A stretch of 64,000 nucleotides of DNA from an uncultured Eubacterium sp. Lineage in GTDB: Bacteria > Bacillota > Clostridia > Lachnospirales > Lachnospiraceae. The notes beneath the pieces were generated by a model. The model worked only from the letters and a program-made list of their open reading frames with translations, was not told the origin of the DNA and ran no database searches. Location of the stretch: contig CAMUML010000009.1 of assembly GCA_947089855.1 (NCBI GenBank), forward strand, positions 1 through 64,000, in the 5' to 3' direction. This document shows, piece after piece, positions 6,378-14,775 of the stretch. The position numbers and the translations under genes are program-made. Within the stretch, counting starts at the first letter, position 1, and every line of letters starts with the position of its first letter.

Positions 6378-7076
6378 TTAACCCTTCCTGAATTCCCGAT
6401 CCAATCGATCTGTCTTTTGGCAGCATCCTCTCTGCTGAGGCAAGGTAATGCCCTTTACAACCAGAGTATTATAACCAACAGGCACCATTATGTCAAGATT
6501 TTCGGCAATTTCCCACGGTTTTTTATAAACAGGCACATAAATGATATCCGGACGCAGACCGCTTTTAGATGCCGTATTGTTTGCACGCTCAAAGTCAAGA
6601 ACGAAATTCCCTTTCGCGCGCCCGCATTCTGATTTTGGCAGCTGCTGGACGATCAAGCCATTTTCTTCATACATCTCATCCACAAACAGTGCAAAATCAA
6701 CTGGCCGGTCTGTGATAAGCATTAAATAATTAAGCTTGTCCGAAAGCTGTGCAAGGACATCAAAAATGTCTTCATCATCCTTTTCATCTCCAGCATCGAT
6801 CAAGATCATCTCCAATTTTTGATATGACAGCTGCTTTTTATCCAGGACATACCCTAAAATTTCTTTCATACAGCCAATGCATGGATTACGGTATGCCAAC
6901 GGTGAAAATACAAACGGGCTGTTTTCTGCCCATTTACAAGCTGTTTTCGAAAATAACAATTGCAGCTGTTTTACCAACGTATTCCAGACCAATCTCCCTT
7001 TTTGAATAAACCGGTTTGCCATTTTTATGACCGCCTGCTTTACTGCCTTTCTTTTCAATATATGCAGGAGATGCAT
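6378..7076 (-). CDS. unknown protein between dusB and greA
   Basis: A 232-residue protein I cannot assign. Its place is firm: the ATG is 1 bp past the dusB stop, and its own stop is 6 bp before greA, so all three are one operon. The N-terminus (first 40 residues) is basic and amphipathic. The middle (about 60-160) has alternating hydrophobic strands such as KLEMILIDAGDEKDDEDIFD and YLMLITDRPVDFALFVDEMY, which look like an alpha/beta fold with an acidic loop. Two cysteines lie in NPCIGCMKE (near 65-70) and another pair near the C-terminus (GCCQK). No signal peptide. A Met at residue 19 is another possible start. Similar genes occur in this position in related Clostridia, to my recollection without known function. 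Confidence 0.75.
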   Translation of the reverse strand: MHLLHILKRKAVKQAVIKMANRFIQKGRLVWNTLVKQLQLLFSKTACKWAENSPFVFSPLAYRNPCIGCMKEILGYVLDKKQLSYQKLEMILIDAGDEKDDEDIFDVLAQLSDKLNYLMLITDRPVDFALFVDEMYEENGLIVQQLPKSECGRAKGNFVLDFERANNTASKSGLRPDIIYVPVYKKPWEIAENLDIMVPVGYNTLVVKGITLPQQRGCCQKTDRLDREFRKG

Positions 7077-7077
7077 T

Positions 7078-8064
7078 TTAAGAACCGACGGCTTCCCTTC
7101 TGTTTACGGCTTTCTCCATTAATTCTTCCAGCTGGGTATAAGTTTCAACACTGCTTATCTCACGCCGCAAAGCCGCAGCATACTTATATCCGTTTAAATA
7201 CCAAGAAGCATGTTTGCGCATTTCCCTTATCCCGGTATACAGCCCCTTACATGCGATCTGCATCCTTGCATGCCGCAATATCATATCGGCCACTTCCTGT
7301 ATACCTGGTTTTTTCTGATGGCGCCCTTCTGAAAAATAATACAGGATCTGTGAAAAAATCCACGGGTTCCCCTGTGCGCCCCTGGCGATCATAACTCCGT
7401 CGCATCCTGTCTGGCTTTTCATCTGGACCACATCCTCTGCTGTATGAATATCGCCATTTCCAATCACTGGTATAGAAACAGCTTCTTTTACCTTGCGGAT
7501 GATGTCCCAATCTGCCTTGCCGGAATAATACTGTTCCCTCGTCCTTCCATGTACTGCAACTGCTGCTGCGCCGGATTCCTGTGCAATATGCGCCATCTCC
7601 ACTGCATTCACATGCCCATCATCAAAACCTTTGCGGATCTTAACGGTCACTGGCTTTTGAATCGCCCTGGCTGTTTTTTCAATAATCTTTCCGGCTAAAA
7701 CCGGATTTTTCATAAGTGCGCTTCCTTCCCCGTTATTTACTACTTTTGGAACCGGGCACCCCATGTTTATATCCAGTAGATCAAATGGCCTGTCTTCTAT
7801 TTTTTTTGCCATTTCTGAAATAATGTCTGCATCCGCTCCAAACAACTGGAGGGAAACCGGATGTTCCCTACTGTCGATTGCCAGCAGCGACTCTGTATTT
7901 TTATTTTTATATAAAATGCCTTTTGCACTGACCATTTCCATACATAACAGCCCTGCGCCCTGCTCTTTGCAAAGCAGACGAAATGGCAGGTCTGTTACAC
8001 CTGCCATTGGGCCTAAAATCAAATAATTTTTTAACGTCACATTCCCTATTTTTAACTGTTCCAT
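7078..8064 (-). CDS. dusB: tRNA-dihydrouridine synthase B
   Basis: An FMN enzyme that reduces uridine to dihydrouridine in the tRNA D-loop with NADPH. The 328-residue chain is a TIM barrel with a helical C-terminal domain. Family marks are GPMAGVTDLPFR (18-29), the catalytic-cysteine motif DINMGCPVPKV (Cys103), VKIRKG (about 141-146), VHGRTREQYYSG (about 171-182) and VIGNGDI (about 204-210) for flavin and RNA binding. The ribosome site GGAAGG lies 12 bp before the ATG. coaX ends 32 bp upstream and the unknown 232-residue gene follows after 1 bp. DusB is the usual paralogue in Gram-positive bacteria; assignment among the Dus types rests on this context and motif style. Confidence 0.95.
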   Translation of the reverse strand: MEQLKIGNVTLKNYLILGPMAGVTDLPFRLLCKEQGAGLLCMEMVSAKGILYKNKNTESLLAIDSREHPVSLQLFGADADIISEMAKKIEDRPFDLLDINMGCPVPKVVNNGEGSALMKNPVLAGKIIEKTARAIQKPVTVKIRKGFDDGHVNAVEMAHIAQESGAAAVAVHGRTREQYYSGKADWDIIRKVKEAVSIPVIGNGDIHTAEDVVQMKSQTGCDGVMIARGAQGNPWIFSQILYYFSEGRHQKKPGIQEVADMILRHARMQIACKGLYTGIREMRKHASWYLNGYKYAAALRREISSVETYTQLEELMEKAVNRREAVGS

Positions 8065-8096
8065 CCTAATAACTACCTTCCAGACATGCCTGGCCC

Positions 8097-8864
8097 TTAT
8101 TTTTGTTTCTCATAGATCAGACGCATTCCTTGCAGCGTCAAGTTTGGATCATAGACATCAATATATTTTGTCTCTGATGCAATCAGTTTGCCTAGCCCGC
8201 CAGTTGCAATGACTTTTATATTTTCATAAGATGATTCCTTTTTCATATGTTTGATAATATATTCGCTTTGCCCAATCTGGCCAAACACCAGCCCAGCCTG
8301 CATACTGCTAATCGTCTCCTGCGCCAGAATGCTTTTGGGCTTGCGTATTTCTACCTCTGGCAGTTTGGCTGCTTCCTCCCACATTGCTTTCGCAGAAGCA
8401 AGGATGCCTGGAGCTGTTACGCCTGCCACAAAAGCACCGGACTTGTCTACAAGGTCATAGGTTGTTGCAGTTCCATAGTCAATTACAAGCACAGGCCCGC
8501 CATAAAGTTCATAAGCGCCTACTGCATCTACAATGCGGTCTGCTCCAAGCTGCCTTGGGTTTTCCGTTGCAATACGGATGCCGGTCTTAATGCCAGGCGC
8601 TACGATCAGCGGGGTGACTTTCATATATTTGATAATTGCACTGGTCAATGAATGCATTACTTTTGGCACAACGGATGATAAGACGACTGCTTCAATATCA
8701 CTGAAATGAATCTGGTTATGCTGCAGCAAATCCCGTACAACAATGCCATACTCGTCCGATGTCCGCACAATTTTTGTTGTCATGCGGAACGTCGCTTCTA
8801 GTTCTTTCCCATCAAATACACCTAATGTAATATTTGTGTTTCCTACATCCATTACTAACAGCAT
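8097..8864 (-). CDS. coaX: type III pantothenate kinase
   Basis: It catalyses ATP-dependent phosphorylation of pantothenate, the first step of coenzyme A synthesis. The 255-residue protein has the acetate-kinase-like fold typical of CoaX. The phosphate motif [13 protein letters not shown] is at 5-17, GADRIVDA (107-114) carries the catalytic aspartate Asp109, and [13 protein letters not shown] (127-139) carries the second phosphate motif. CoaX enzymes resist feedback by CoA and need a monovalent cation. The start codon overlaps the end of the DUF6145-like gene by 10 bp, indicating coupling. The neighbour birA, acting on biotin, makes a cofactor-related cluster. Confidence 0.96.
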   Translation of the reverse strand: MLLVMDVGNTNITLGVFDGKELEATFRMTTKIVRTSDEYGIVVRDLLQHNQIHFSDIEAVVLSSVVPKVMHSLTSAIIKYMKVTPLIVAPGIKTGIRIATENPRQLGADRIVDAVGAYELYGGPVLVIDYGTATTYDLVDKSGAFVAGVTAPGILASAKAMWEEAAKLPEVEIRKPKSILAQETISSMQAGLVFGQIGQSEYIIKHMKKESSYENIKVIATGGLGKLIASETKYIDVYDPNLTLQGMRLIYEKQK

Positions 8865-9205
8865 TCCCCGTCCTCCTCATACTTTCCGCCCAAAAAAAAT
8901 ACTTTATAAAACATTTCCAGTGCTTCCAATAATTCGTGCTTCTCCTGGCGAAGCTGCTTGATCTTTAATACGCTTCCAATTTCGTCATACGCATAATCGC
9001 TTTCCTGACATTCTGTACGGAGGTTCAAATTCCCTTCCTCATCAAATACAAGCTGTAGGATGCCGCCTACGTCTTCTGTATACAAAACACATAATATTTT
9101 CAATTCATCCTGGACCTGTTCCGGCAGATTCAAAAAGTCCTCATTCAAATAAAATTTTTTTGTATATGCACTGGAACCGCATAGCACAACTTCGCCTTGA
9201 TACAT
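8855..9205 (-). CDS. conserved small protein, DUF6145-like
   Basis: A 116-residue acidic protein. From memory it resembles the family named DUF6145, found between birA and coaX in Lachnospiraceae; the name is tentative. The N-terminal half reads as a compact domain ([20 protein letters not shown], then [21 protein letters not shown]), followed by a strand-rich piece and a C-terminal amphipathic helix with the leucine pattern of a short coiled coil. It ends in a Cys-Cys pair. No signal peptide, no catalytic motif that I can name. It overlaps coaX by 10 bp and lies 12 bp after birA, so it is a member of the same transcript. Confidence 0.8.
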   Translation of the reverse strand: MYQGEVVLCGSSAYTKKFYLNEDFLNLPEQVQDELKILCVLYTEDVGGILQLVFDEEGNLNLRTECQESDYAYDEIGSVLKIKQLRQEKHELLEALEMFYKVFFLGGKYEEDGECC

Positions 9206-9217
9206 GTTTTTTCCTCA

Positions 9218-10195
9218 TTATACGTAACCATAAATTCCGCGTACCGATACTTCTCCTGCAGATACAAGCCTTCTGGATTCCCACGTGTCCACCAGCAGTT
9301 CCCCCCGTGCAGTAATACCGCGTGCCTGCCCTTCATATGGTTCCTTTGGATCCAGCACCCTGACAGCCTGGTTCCGGTTAACCATATAGGCATCATACTG
9401 TTTTACAATTGCAGTCAGGTCTTCTGTTTTCAGAAAAATATCGTAGTATGCTTCAAAATATTCACAAATTCTTTCAATCAATGCTGCACGGTTGACCTTT
9501 TGACCGGATTCTTTATATATAGACGTCGCCATATCACTTAATTCCTCCGGAAAAGACTCTACCTGCACATTGATTCCTATTCCAACTACAATGTGGTTTA
9601 CAAAATCAATCTGCGCACTCATTTCGGTCAGTATCCCACCGACTTTTTTACTGTTAATTACAATATCATTCGGCCATTTGATCCCAACTTTCAGCCTGGT
9701 TGCATCCTCTATCCCCCTGGTGACTGCCATTGCAGCAACGAGGGTAAGCATTGAGGCATTATTTGGATTGATTTCCGGACGTAGCAAAAATGACATTGCA
9801 ATTGCTTTGCCAGCAGGCGTTTCCCATTTTCTGCCGCGCCTGCCACGGCCACTCTCCTGTTTATCCGTTACAATCAAAGCCCCATGTGGTGCGCCTTCTT
9901 CCGCAAGCTTCATAGCCTTCGTATTGGTAGAGCCCATAACAGGTTCGTAATAAATAATATTTCCAAGCCACTGTGTCTTACGGATGCTCCTTAATTCGTT
10001 CTCGCTCAAAATATCAGGCGTTGATACAATGTGGTATCCGCGGTTTTGCACTGCTTCAATCTCATAGCCAGCTTGTTTTAGCTGATTTACTGCTTTCCAT
10101 ATTGCTGTGCGGGAAACACCGAATTTTTCACATAAATCCTGCCCCGACACATATCCGTCTGATTCCCTAAGTGCCGCTAGTATTTCTGCTTTCAT
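9218..10195 (-). CDS. birA: biotin--protein ligase with repressor domain
   Basis: It activates biotin to biotinyl-AMP and transfers it to the carboxyl carrier protein of biotin enzymes. The 325-residue form has an N-terminal winged helix (about 1-60, LCEKFGVSRTAIWKAVNQL), so it can also act as the biotin repressor. The catalytic domain shows GRGRRGRKW (116-124), the biotin-AMP loop, and KWPNDIVINSKKVGGILTEM (173-192) with the active lysine. The C-terminal SH3-like cap is at about 270-325. No biotin genes are in this window, so regulated targets lie elsewhere. A 10-bp inverted repeat lies in the upstream gap at 10230-10274. Confidence 0.96.
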   Translation of the reverse strand: MKAEILAALRESDGYVSGQDLCEKFGVSRTAIWKAVNQLKQAGYEIEAVQNRGYHIVSTPDILSENELRSIRKTQWLGNIIYYEPVMGSTNTKAMKLAEEGAPHGALIVTDKQESGRGRRGRKWETPAGKAIAMSFLLRPEINPNNASMLTLVAAMAVTRGIEDATRLKVGIKWPNDIVINSKKVGGILTEMSAQIDFVNHIVVGIGINVQVESFPEELSDMATSIYKESGQKVNRAALIERICEYFEAYYDIFLKTEDLTAIVKQYDAYMVNRNQAVRVLDPKEPYEGQARGITARGELLVDTWESRRLVSAGEVSVRGIYGYV

Positions 10196-10229
10196 GTAGC
10201 CTACCCCATTTCTTATGTAGCTGTATGAT

Positions 10230-10274
10230 ACATATTACAGATGATTTCTCTTGATGACGACCTTTGTAATATGT
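10230..10274. repeat. 10-bp inverted repeat upstream of birA
   Basis: ACATATTACA (10230-10239) and TGTAATATGT (10265-10274) are exact inverted copies around 25 bp, in the 112-bp gap between argF and birA. No T-run, so an operator or mRNA structure is more likely than a terminator. It does not match the known BirA operator. Confidence 0.4.
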
Positions 10275-10307
10275 GGTTGCTTTGAAGCAGTTACAAGCTG
10301 CGGTTCT

Positions 10308-11297
10308 TTATCGCGGCATGGTAGCATACATAATTGCTTTGATGCTGTGCATACGGTTTTCCGCTTCGTCAAATACAACTGACTGGCCGCTTTCAAATAC
10401 CTCATCTGTAACTTCCAACTCTTCCAGTCCGAATTTCTCATATACCTGCTGACCAATTGTAGTCTTTAAATCATGAAACGCCGGCAGACAATGCATAAAA
10501 ATCGCGCTGTCTTTTGCACTTCCCATAGCCTGTGCATCTACCTGATATGGTTTTAAATCATGAATCCGCTCTGCCCACACCTCCTCTGGTTCTCCCATAG
10601 ATACCCATACATCTGTATAAATTACATCTGCATCGCTGGTAGCTGCTTTAACATCCTCTGTAAATGTAATGCTTGCGCCTGTTTGCGCCGCAGTTTCTTT
10701 ACAATAAGCAGCCAATTTTTCATTTGGAAAATATTTTTTATCCGTACATGCCGTAAAATGCATTCCTAATTTAGCACATGCTGTCATCAGGGAATTCCCC
10801 ATATTGAAACGTGCATCTCCCATATAAACCAGCTTCACTCCCTCCAGCCTGCCAATATGCTCTTTAATAGTAAGCATATCCGCAATCATCTGTGTCGGGT
10901 GAAACTCATTTGTCAATCCATTCCATACCGGTACCCCGGCATATTCTGCAAGTTCTTCCACAATTTCTTGACCAAAACCGCGGTATTCAATCCCGTCAAA
11001 CATTCTGCCAAGAACCCTGGCTGTATCCGCAATGCTCTCTTTTTTTCCAATTTGGGAGCCAGACGGATCCAAATAGGTTACATGCATTCCAAGGTCATAT
11101 GCTGCTGTTTCAAAGGCACAGCGTGTCCTTGTACTCGTTTTTTCAAAGATCAATGCAATATTCCTGCCGGCCAGTTCATTATGGGCGATCCTTTTTTTCT
11201 TTTTTTCCTTAAGCTGTGCCGAAAGGTCGATCAGGTACCTGATTTCTTCCGGCGTATAATCAATCAGTTTCAAAAAATGCCTTCCCTGAAGATTCAT
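10308..11297 (-). CDS. argF: ornithine carbamoyltransferase
   Basis: It converts ornithine and carbamoyl phosphate to citrulline. The start is the ATG at 11297 ([10 protein letters not shown]), preceded by AGGTGGG; a longer reading from 11339 lacks a ribosome site. The 329-residue chain has the carbamoyl-phosphate motif [12 protein letters not shown] (STRTR at 55-59), HPTQ at 133-136, the SMG loop in [13 protein letters not shown] and the catalytic HCLPA at 269-273, which is diagnostic for ornithine over aspartate transcarbamoylases. No other arginine genes are nearby, so the sequence alone does not say whether it serves synthesis (ArgF) or the deiminase pathway (ArcB). It is probably transcribed alone or with birA. 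Confidence 0.95.
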   Translation of the reverse strand: MNLQGRHFLKLIDYTPEEIRYLIDLSAQLKEKKKKRIAHNELAGRNIALIFEKTSTRTRCAFETAAYDLGMHVTYLDPSGSQIGKKESIADTARVLGRMFDGIEYRGFGQEIVEELAEYAGVPVWNGLTNEFHPTQMIADMLTIKEHIGRLEGVKLVYMGDARFNMGNSLMTACAKLGMHFTACTDKKYFPNEKLAAYCKETAAQTGASITFTEDVKAATSDADVIYTDVWVSMGEPEEVWAERIHDLKPYQVDAQAMGSAKDSAIFMHCLPAFHDLKTTIGQQVYEKFGLEELEVTDEVFESGQSVVFDEAENRMHSIKAIMYATMPR

Positions 11298-11512
11298 TTT
11301 ATCCCACCTTTCTGTTTCAAAATCATAATCTGTTTCCAACGTTCCATCCTAGCCATGTATCACCCCTTTCTGTTTTCAAACATGCTAACTGGCCGATACG
11401 TATGAATGTATTTCTGCCTGCACCGGCTTTTGGCACTAACTGTATTTTTATTGATACAAAGTAGTACAAAATCACTCTGCAGGCCGGAAGAAACATATAA
11501 TTTACGGCCATC

Positions 11513-11542
11513 TATATAGAAAAAACAATCTTTTTCTATATA
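11513..11542. repeat. 12-bp AT-rich palindrome upstream of argF
   Basis: TATATAGAAAAA (11513-11524) and TTTTTCTATATA (11531-11542) are exact inverted copies around 6 bp. They lie in the 397-bp gap between argF and the SPFH gene, about 215 bp upstream of the argF start, so an operator near the argF promoter is possible. I see no further gene in this gap. Confidence 0.5.
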
Positions 11543-11566
11543 AATCAACGTAAATAAATGTTAAAA

Positions 11567-11661
11567 GGCTGCCTCATTAAGCGAAAGCCTGCAAGATGTA
11601 CTGTATCCGGAATATACAGCCCGTTCCTTCATCCTGCATTTTTACACTTAATGTGGCAGCC
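11567..11661 (-). terminator. long nested terminator of the SPFH gene
   Basis: GGCTGCCTCATTAAG (11567-11581) pairs with CTTAATGTGGCAGCC (11647-11661), with 14 of 15 bases matching. Inside are a second stem (TGCAAGATG with CATCCTGCA, one wobble) and CTGTAT/ATACAG. Read on the minus strand the outer stem ends in AGCCTTTT, 34 bp past the SPFH stop. It is much longer than a usual terminator and might also be a small structured insertion. Confidence 0.6.
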
Positions 11662-11694
11662 CCATTATTGAAATCAGTAAAATAGCCTTACTTG

Positions 11695-12624
11695 TTAATT
11701 TTTTTCCGCCCCAACTTCAACAATGGACTTTGCCAATCCAGCCACACCCTGTATTTCCGATGGAATAATGATCTTCGTTGCTTTTCCATCCGCAGCCTTT
11801 GCAAATGCCTCCAGGCTTTTTAGCTGTAATACAGCCGTATCGGGTGCCGCCTCTTTTAAAAACCGCAGGCCGTCCGCATTTGCCTGTTGAACTTTTAAAA
11901 TAGCTTCAGCCTGGCCTTCTGCTTCGCGTATCATTGCTTCCTTATGTGCTTCTGCACGTAGGATTGCCGCCTGCTTCTCTGCTTCTGCATCCAAAATAGC
12001 AGATTCTTTTTTACCTTCTGCAACAAGGATCGTAGATTTTTTCTCCCCTTCTGCTTTTAAAATTGCCTCCCGCCTTTCCCGTTCTGCTTTCATTTGTTTT
12101 TCCATCGCATCCTGGATTGCCTGCGGCGGGATAATATTTTTTAATTCTACCCGGTTCACCTTAATGCCCCAAGGGTCTGTTGCAACATCGAGGGAAGCCC
12201 TCATTTTTGTATTGATCGTTTCCCTGGACGTCAGTGTTTCATCAAGTTCCAGGTCGCCGATAATGTTACGTAAGGTAGTAGCCGTCAGATTTTCAATCGC
12301 CATAATTGGGTTTTCAACGCCGTAAGCAAACAGCTTAGGATCCGTAATTTGAAAATATACAACGGTATCGATCTGCATCGTTACGTTATCTTTTGTAATA
12401 ACCGGCTGTGGTGGAAAATCTACCACTTGCTCCTTTAACAGCACCCTTTTTGCAATACGGTCTATAAACGGCGCCTTGACATGGATTCCAACACCCCAAG
12501 TTGCTAGGTATCCGCCCAAACGTTCAACTACAACTGCATGCGCCTGCGGTACAATTTTAATACAAGATACTGTGATCAATAAAGCAATAACAATGAGTAC
12601 AACTGTAATAACCATCGGTTCCAT
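11695..12624 (-). CDS. SPFH/band-7 membrane protein (QmcA/stomatin-like)
   Basis: A membrane-anchored scaffold of the stomatin/prohibitin superfamily, linked in bacteria to membrane microdomains and protein quality control. The ATG at 12624 (MEPMVITVV) has AAAGGAGGT 8 bp upstream, giving 309 residues; a longer reading is unlikely. One N-terminal transmembrane helix (about 4-24) is followed by the band-7 domain (PQAHAVVVERLGGYLATW to about 200, with RNIIGDLELDETLTSRE). Next comes a long Ala/Glu/Lys-rich coiled coil (about 190-265, with repeats such as AEGEKKSTILVAEGKKESAI) that drives oligomerisation. Many relatives have an NfeD partner gene; none is adjacent here. It is followed by an unusually long terminator. 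Confidence 0.92.
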   Translation of the reverse strand: MEPMVITVVLIVIALLITVSCIKIVPQAHAVVVERLGGYLATWGVGIHVKAPFIDRIAKRVLLKEQVVDFPPQPVITKDNVTMQIDTVVYFQITDPKLFAYGVENPIMAIENLTATTLRNIIGDLELDETLTSRETINTKMRASLDVATDPWGIKVNRVELKNIIPPQAIQDAMEKQMKAERERREAILKAEGEKKSTILVAEGKKESAILDAEAEKQAAILRAEAHKEAMIREAEGQAEAILKVQQANADGLRFLKEAAPDTAVLQLKSLEAFAKAADGKATKIIIPSEIQGVAGLAKSIVEVGAEKN

Positions 12625-12780
12625 AATAGGTACCTCCTTTATCCATTTACGCGGCTCAAATGATAATTCATCCGTGTAAATTTTCTTTATCATACTATAA
12701 TTAACCCCAATTTACAACCATGAAAATATCGAAACTCTATGATAAATGCAAAAAATATTTGATTTTTAACAATACGCGCC

Positions 12781-12809
12781 AAAAAAACTGCTGTATTATC
12801 ATACAGCAG
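12781..12809 (-). terminator. terminator of the cell-wall hydrolase gene
   Basis: CTGCTGTAT (12788-12796) and ATACAGCAG (12801-12809) form a perfect 9-bp stem with a 4-nt loop. On the minus strand it runs into seven Ts. It starts about 20 bp past the hydrolase stop. Confidence 0.9.
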
Positions 12810-12830
12810 CTTTATTATATGCAATATATT

Positions 12831-14450
12831 TTAATAAAATACATGATTTCCGATCACAAGGCCAGCCGCCCCATTTGCACGGTGGAAGAATTTTGCCCCT
12901 CCTGTATTATCGCTGCCGGCAAGCGCTGCCCTGGCTGCAGACGTACAGTACTGGTAATTGCCGTTGGAAAGCGCCCTTGACAAGGAACCATTGCCAACTG
13001 GCGAAAATTGCCCGCTTTGGTAAACCACGCTGGAAATCGAATTTGGGAAAGAACCGCTCTTGACACGGTTCATTACAACCGCCCCTACCGCTACTTGCCC
13101 TTCATAGCTCTCCCCACCTGCTTCACAAAAAATAATTGCAGAAAGCAACGTCAGGTCACTTGCTGAAACCTGTGCAGAACTATTTGTCGAAACTGCATTG
13201 TTGGAAGAAACACTTGCTGCAGATGCCCCTGATGTATTCTGGGCAGCTGCCCTAGCTGCATCTTCATCTGCTTTTTTCTTCGCTGCAAGCTGTGCGATCT
13301 CTTCCTGGATAGAAATTGCTTCGCTGGTACCAAGCCCTACTTTTACGTACTCATCGGAAACATATCCCTTTAAGCCGTTTAATTTAACAACAACCCATCC
13401 GTCTTTTGTATCAGCCTTTGGAACTACAGTAAGCCTGTCGCCTTTAAAAGCAGCATCCAATATCGTAGCTTTTTCACTAGGTTTTTTACGGACACGTAAC
13501 CCATCTGTCTGGACTGTTGCATATGTTTTGCAGATTTTTTTAGCCAGTTTGTATGCTTTTTCACCAAATACACAATAACTGTTTTTTACATATCCAGTAA
13601 CAGAACCAGATTTGATTTTCGTCCATTTTTTGCCTTTTTCTATAATAGTAGCAACATCGCCCTTGCGCAATTTTCCAACGATTTTTGAATTTTCATTAGA
13701 AGATTTACGGATGTTTAAACGGTCGCTAACATCAGCCATCAGCTTATTTGCCCACTTTTCAGCTTCTGATACCTTCTTTTCACCTTTTTTTTCTGTTTTT
13801 TTCGTATCATTGTTTGTTTTGCTTTCGCTGGTTTTTGTACTATTTTTTTCTTCTTTTTTTGTTTCGCTCTTATCTGTTTTTGTATCGTTTTTGCTTTCTT
13901 TACTTTCAGATTTTTTACTGCTGTTATCTTCTGTTTCCTTTTTTTCATCTTGGCCAGATTTTTTATCTGCATCAGATGCTTCTTCTTTATCTGAACCGGA
14001 TGATTTTTCTGTTAAATCTGATTGATTTTGATCTATGCTATTTTTGCTATCTTTGTCATTTGCATCAGCAGCTTTTGGCGCATCGTTTTCCTGTTCTGCC
14101 TGTGTTTTGTCATTTGACGTTATTTCTTCGGCTTTTTTTTCTGCCGCTGCTTTTATCTGGCTGTCTGCTTCAGAAGAACTTGGTTCTTCAAAAGATGCTT
14201 TCACATCATCCATTGAAGCTGCTACTTTAAATATATTATGTTTTTCAATTGTCAGCGCCTGTGCCGGAACCTCACCGATCTGTTCATCCGGATGCAATTC
14301 AGACAGATGGCCTGCCAAGCCATTATTCATAATCTGGACTGTTCCTTCGGTCTGCCTTATCTGTGGTTGGGAAATGGTAACGGATAGTGCCAGCATCCCT
14401 GTTGCACCTGCAACGGTAATGCCCTGTACCAATCTCTTGTTTCCTCGCAT
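12831..14450 (-). CDS. secreted SH3 / SleB-type cell-wall hydrolase
   Basis: An exported 539-residue protein predicted to act on peptidoglycan. A short basic N-terminus and hydrophobic stretch (about 8-27) form a signal peptide or anchor. Residues about 88-235 are a low-complexity Lys/Glu/Asp/Ser linker. Two bacterial SH3 domains follow: about 240-296 (VSDRLNIRKSSNENSKIVGK) and about 310-372 (DGLRVRKKPSEKATI). The C-terminal domain, 432-539, is Hydrolase_2 (SleB/CwlJ type) with FCEAGGESYEGQVAVGAVV, where Glu443 is the expected catalytic residue, and NRVKSGSFPNSI. The family includes spore-cortex lytic enzymes, but the SH3 and linker layout suits a vegetative wall protein as well. The strong promoter at 14558-14586 and the terminator at 12781-12809 make it monocistronic. 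Confidence 0.9.
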   Translation of the reverse strand: MRGNKRLVQGITVAGATGMLALSVTISQPQIRQTEGTVQIMNNGLAGHLSELHPDEQIGEVPAQALTIEKHNIFKVAASMDDVKASFEEPSSSEADSQIKAAAEKKAEEITSNDKTQAEQENDAPKAADANDKDSKNSIDQNQSDLTEKSSGSDKEEASDADKKSGQDEKKETEDNSSKKSESKESKNDTKTDKSETKKEEKNSTKTSESKTNNDTKKTEKKGEKKVSEAEKWANKLMADVSDRLNIRKSSNENSKIVGKLRKGDVATIIEKGKKWTKIKSGSVTGYVKNSYCVFGEKAYKLAKKICKTYATVQTDGLRVRKKPSEKATILDAAFKGDRLTVVPKADTKDGWVVVKLNGLKGYVSDEYVKVGLGTSEAISIQEEIAQLAAKKKADEDAARAAAQNTSGASAASVSSNNAVSTNSSAQVSASDLTLLSAIIFCEAGGESYEGQVAVGAVVMNRVKSGSFPNSISSVVYQSGQFSPVGNGSLSRALSNGNYQYCTSAARAALAGSDNTGGAKFFHRANGAAGLVIGNHVFY

Positions 14451-14535
14451 AATAGTAAACCTCCGCTTTTTCCATGAATAAAAATTTATTTTTTCTTTAC
14501 GTATTTATCCTATTTTATTCACATTTATTAAATTT

Positions 14536-14586
14536 GTTACAACTTTGTTACGAATGCATTCTATCATGTTGTAACAGTTTTGTCAA
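14536..14586 (-). promoter_or_regulatory. hydrolase promoter within a GTTACAAC dyad
   Basis: On the minus strand TTGACA (14586-14581) and TAGAAT (14563-14558) are 17 bp apart. GTTACAAC (14536-14543) and GTTGTAAC (14568-14575) form an inverted repeat around the -10, and GAATGCATTC (14552-14561) is a perfect palindrome across it. This suggests a regulated promoter; the regulator is unknown. The remaining T-rich sequence up to pgi (14587-14700) shows nothing else. Confidence 0.65.
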
Positions 14587-14700
14587 ATTTTTTTTGAAAT
14601 TTTTTTTAATTTTTTTTATGGATTTTGATTTTACAGCTAAAACAAAGGCTTTTCACTTGCTGCCAGCTTGTAGAAAATAGATATAGAATAATACGAAACA

Positions 14701-14731
14701 AAAAAGAACCGATAAAATATCGGTTCTTTTT
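14701..14731. terminator. bidirectional terminator after pgi
   Basis: AAGAACCGAT (14704-14713) pairs with ATCGGTTCTT (14719-14728), with A/T runs on both sides. It serves pgi, which ends on the minus strand at 14776. Confidence 0.88.
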
Positions 14732-14775
14732 CAGCCTTACTAATCTATTACATTTTATTACAATCTTATATTTTA

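Noticed and set aside
7247-7510. 87-codon frame inside dusB on the same strand
   Set aside because: It is a shifted reading of a gene with strong motifs; no ribosome site.
13612-14230. Long plus-strand frames opposite the wall-hydrolase linker
   Set aside because: They arise from the Lys/Glu/Ser-rich linker codons read backwards; no ribosome site and unlikely residue content.
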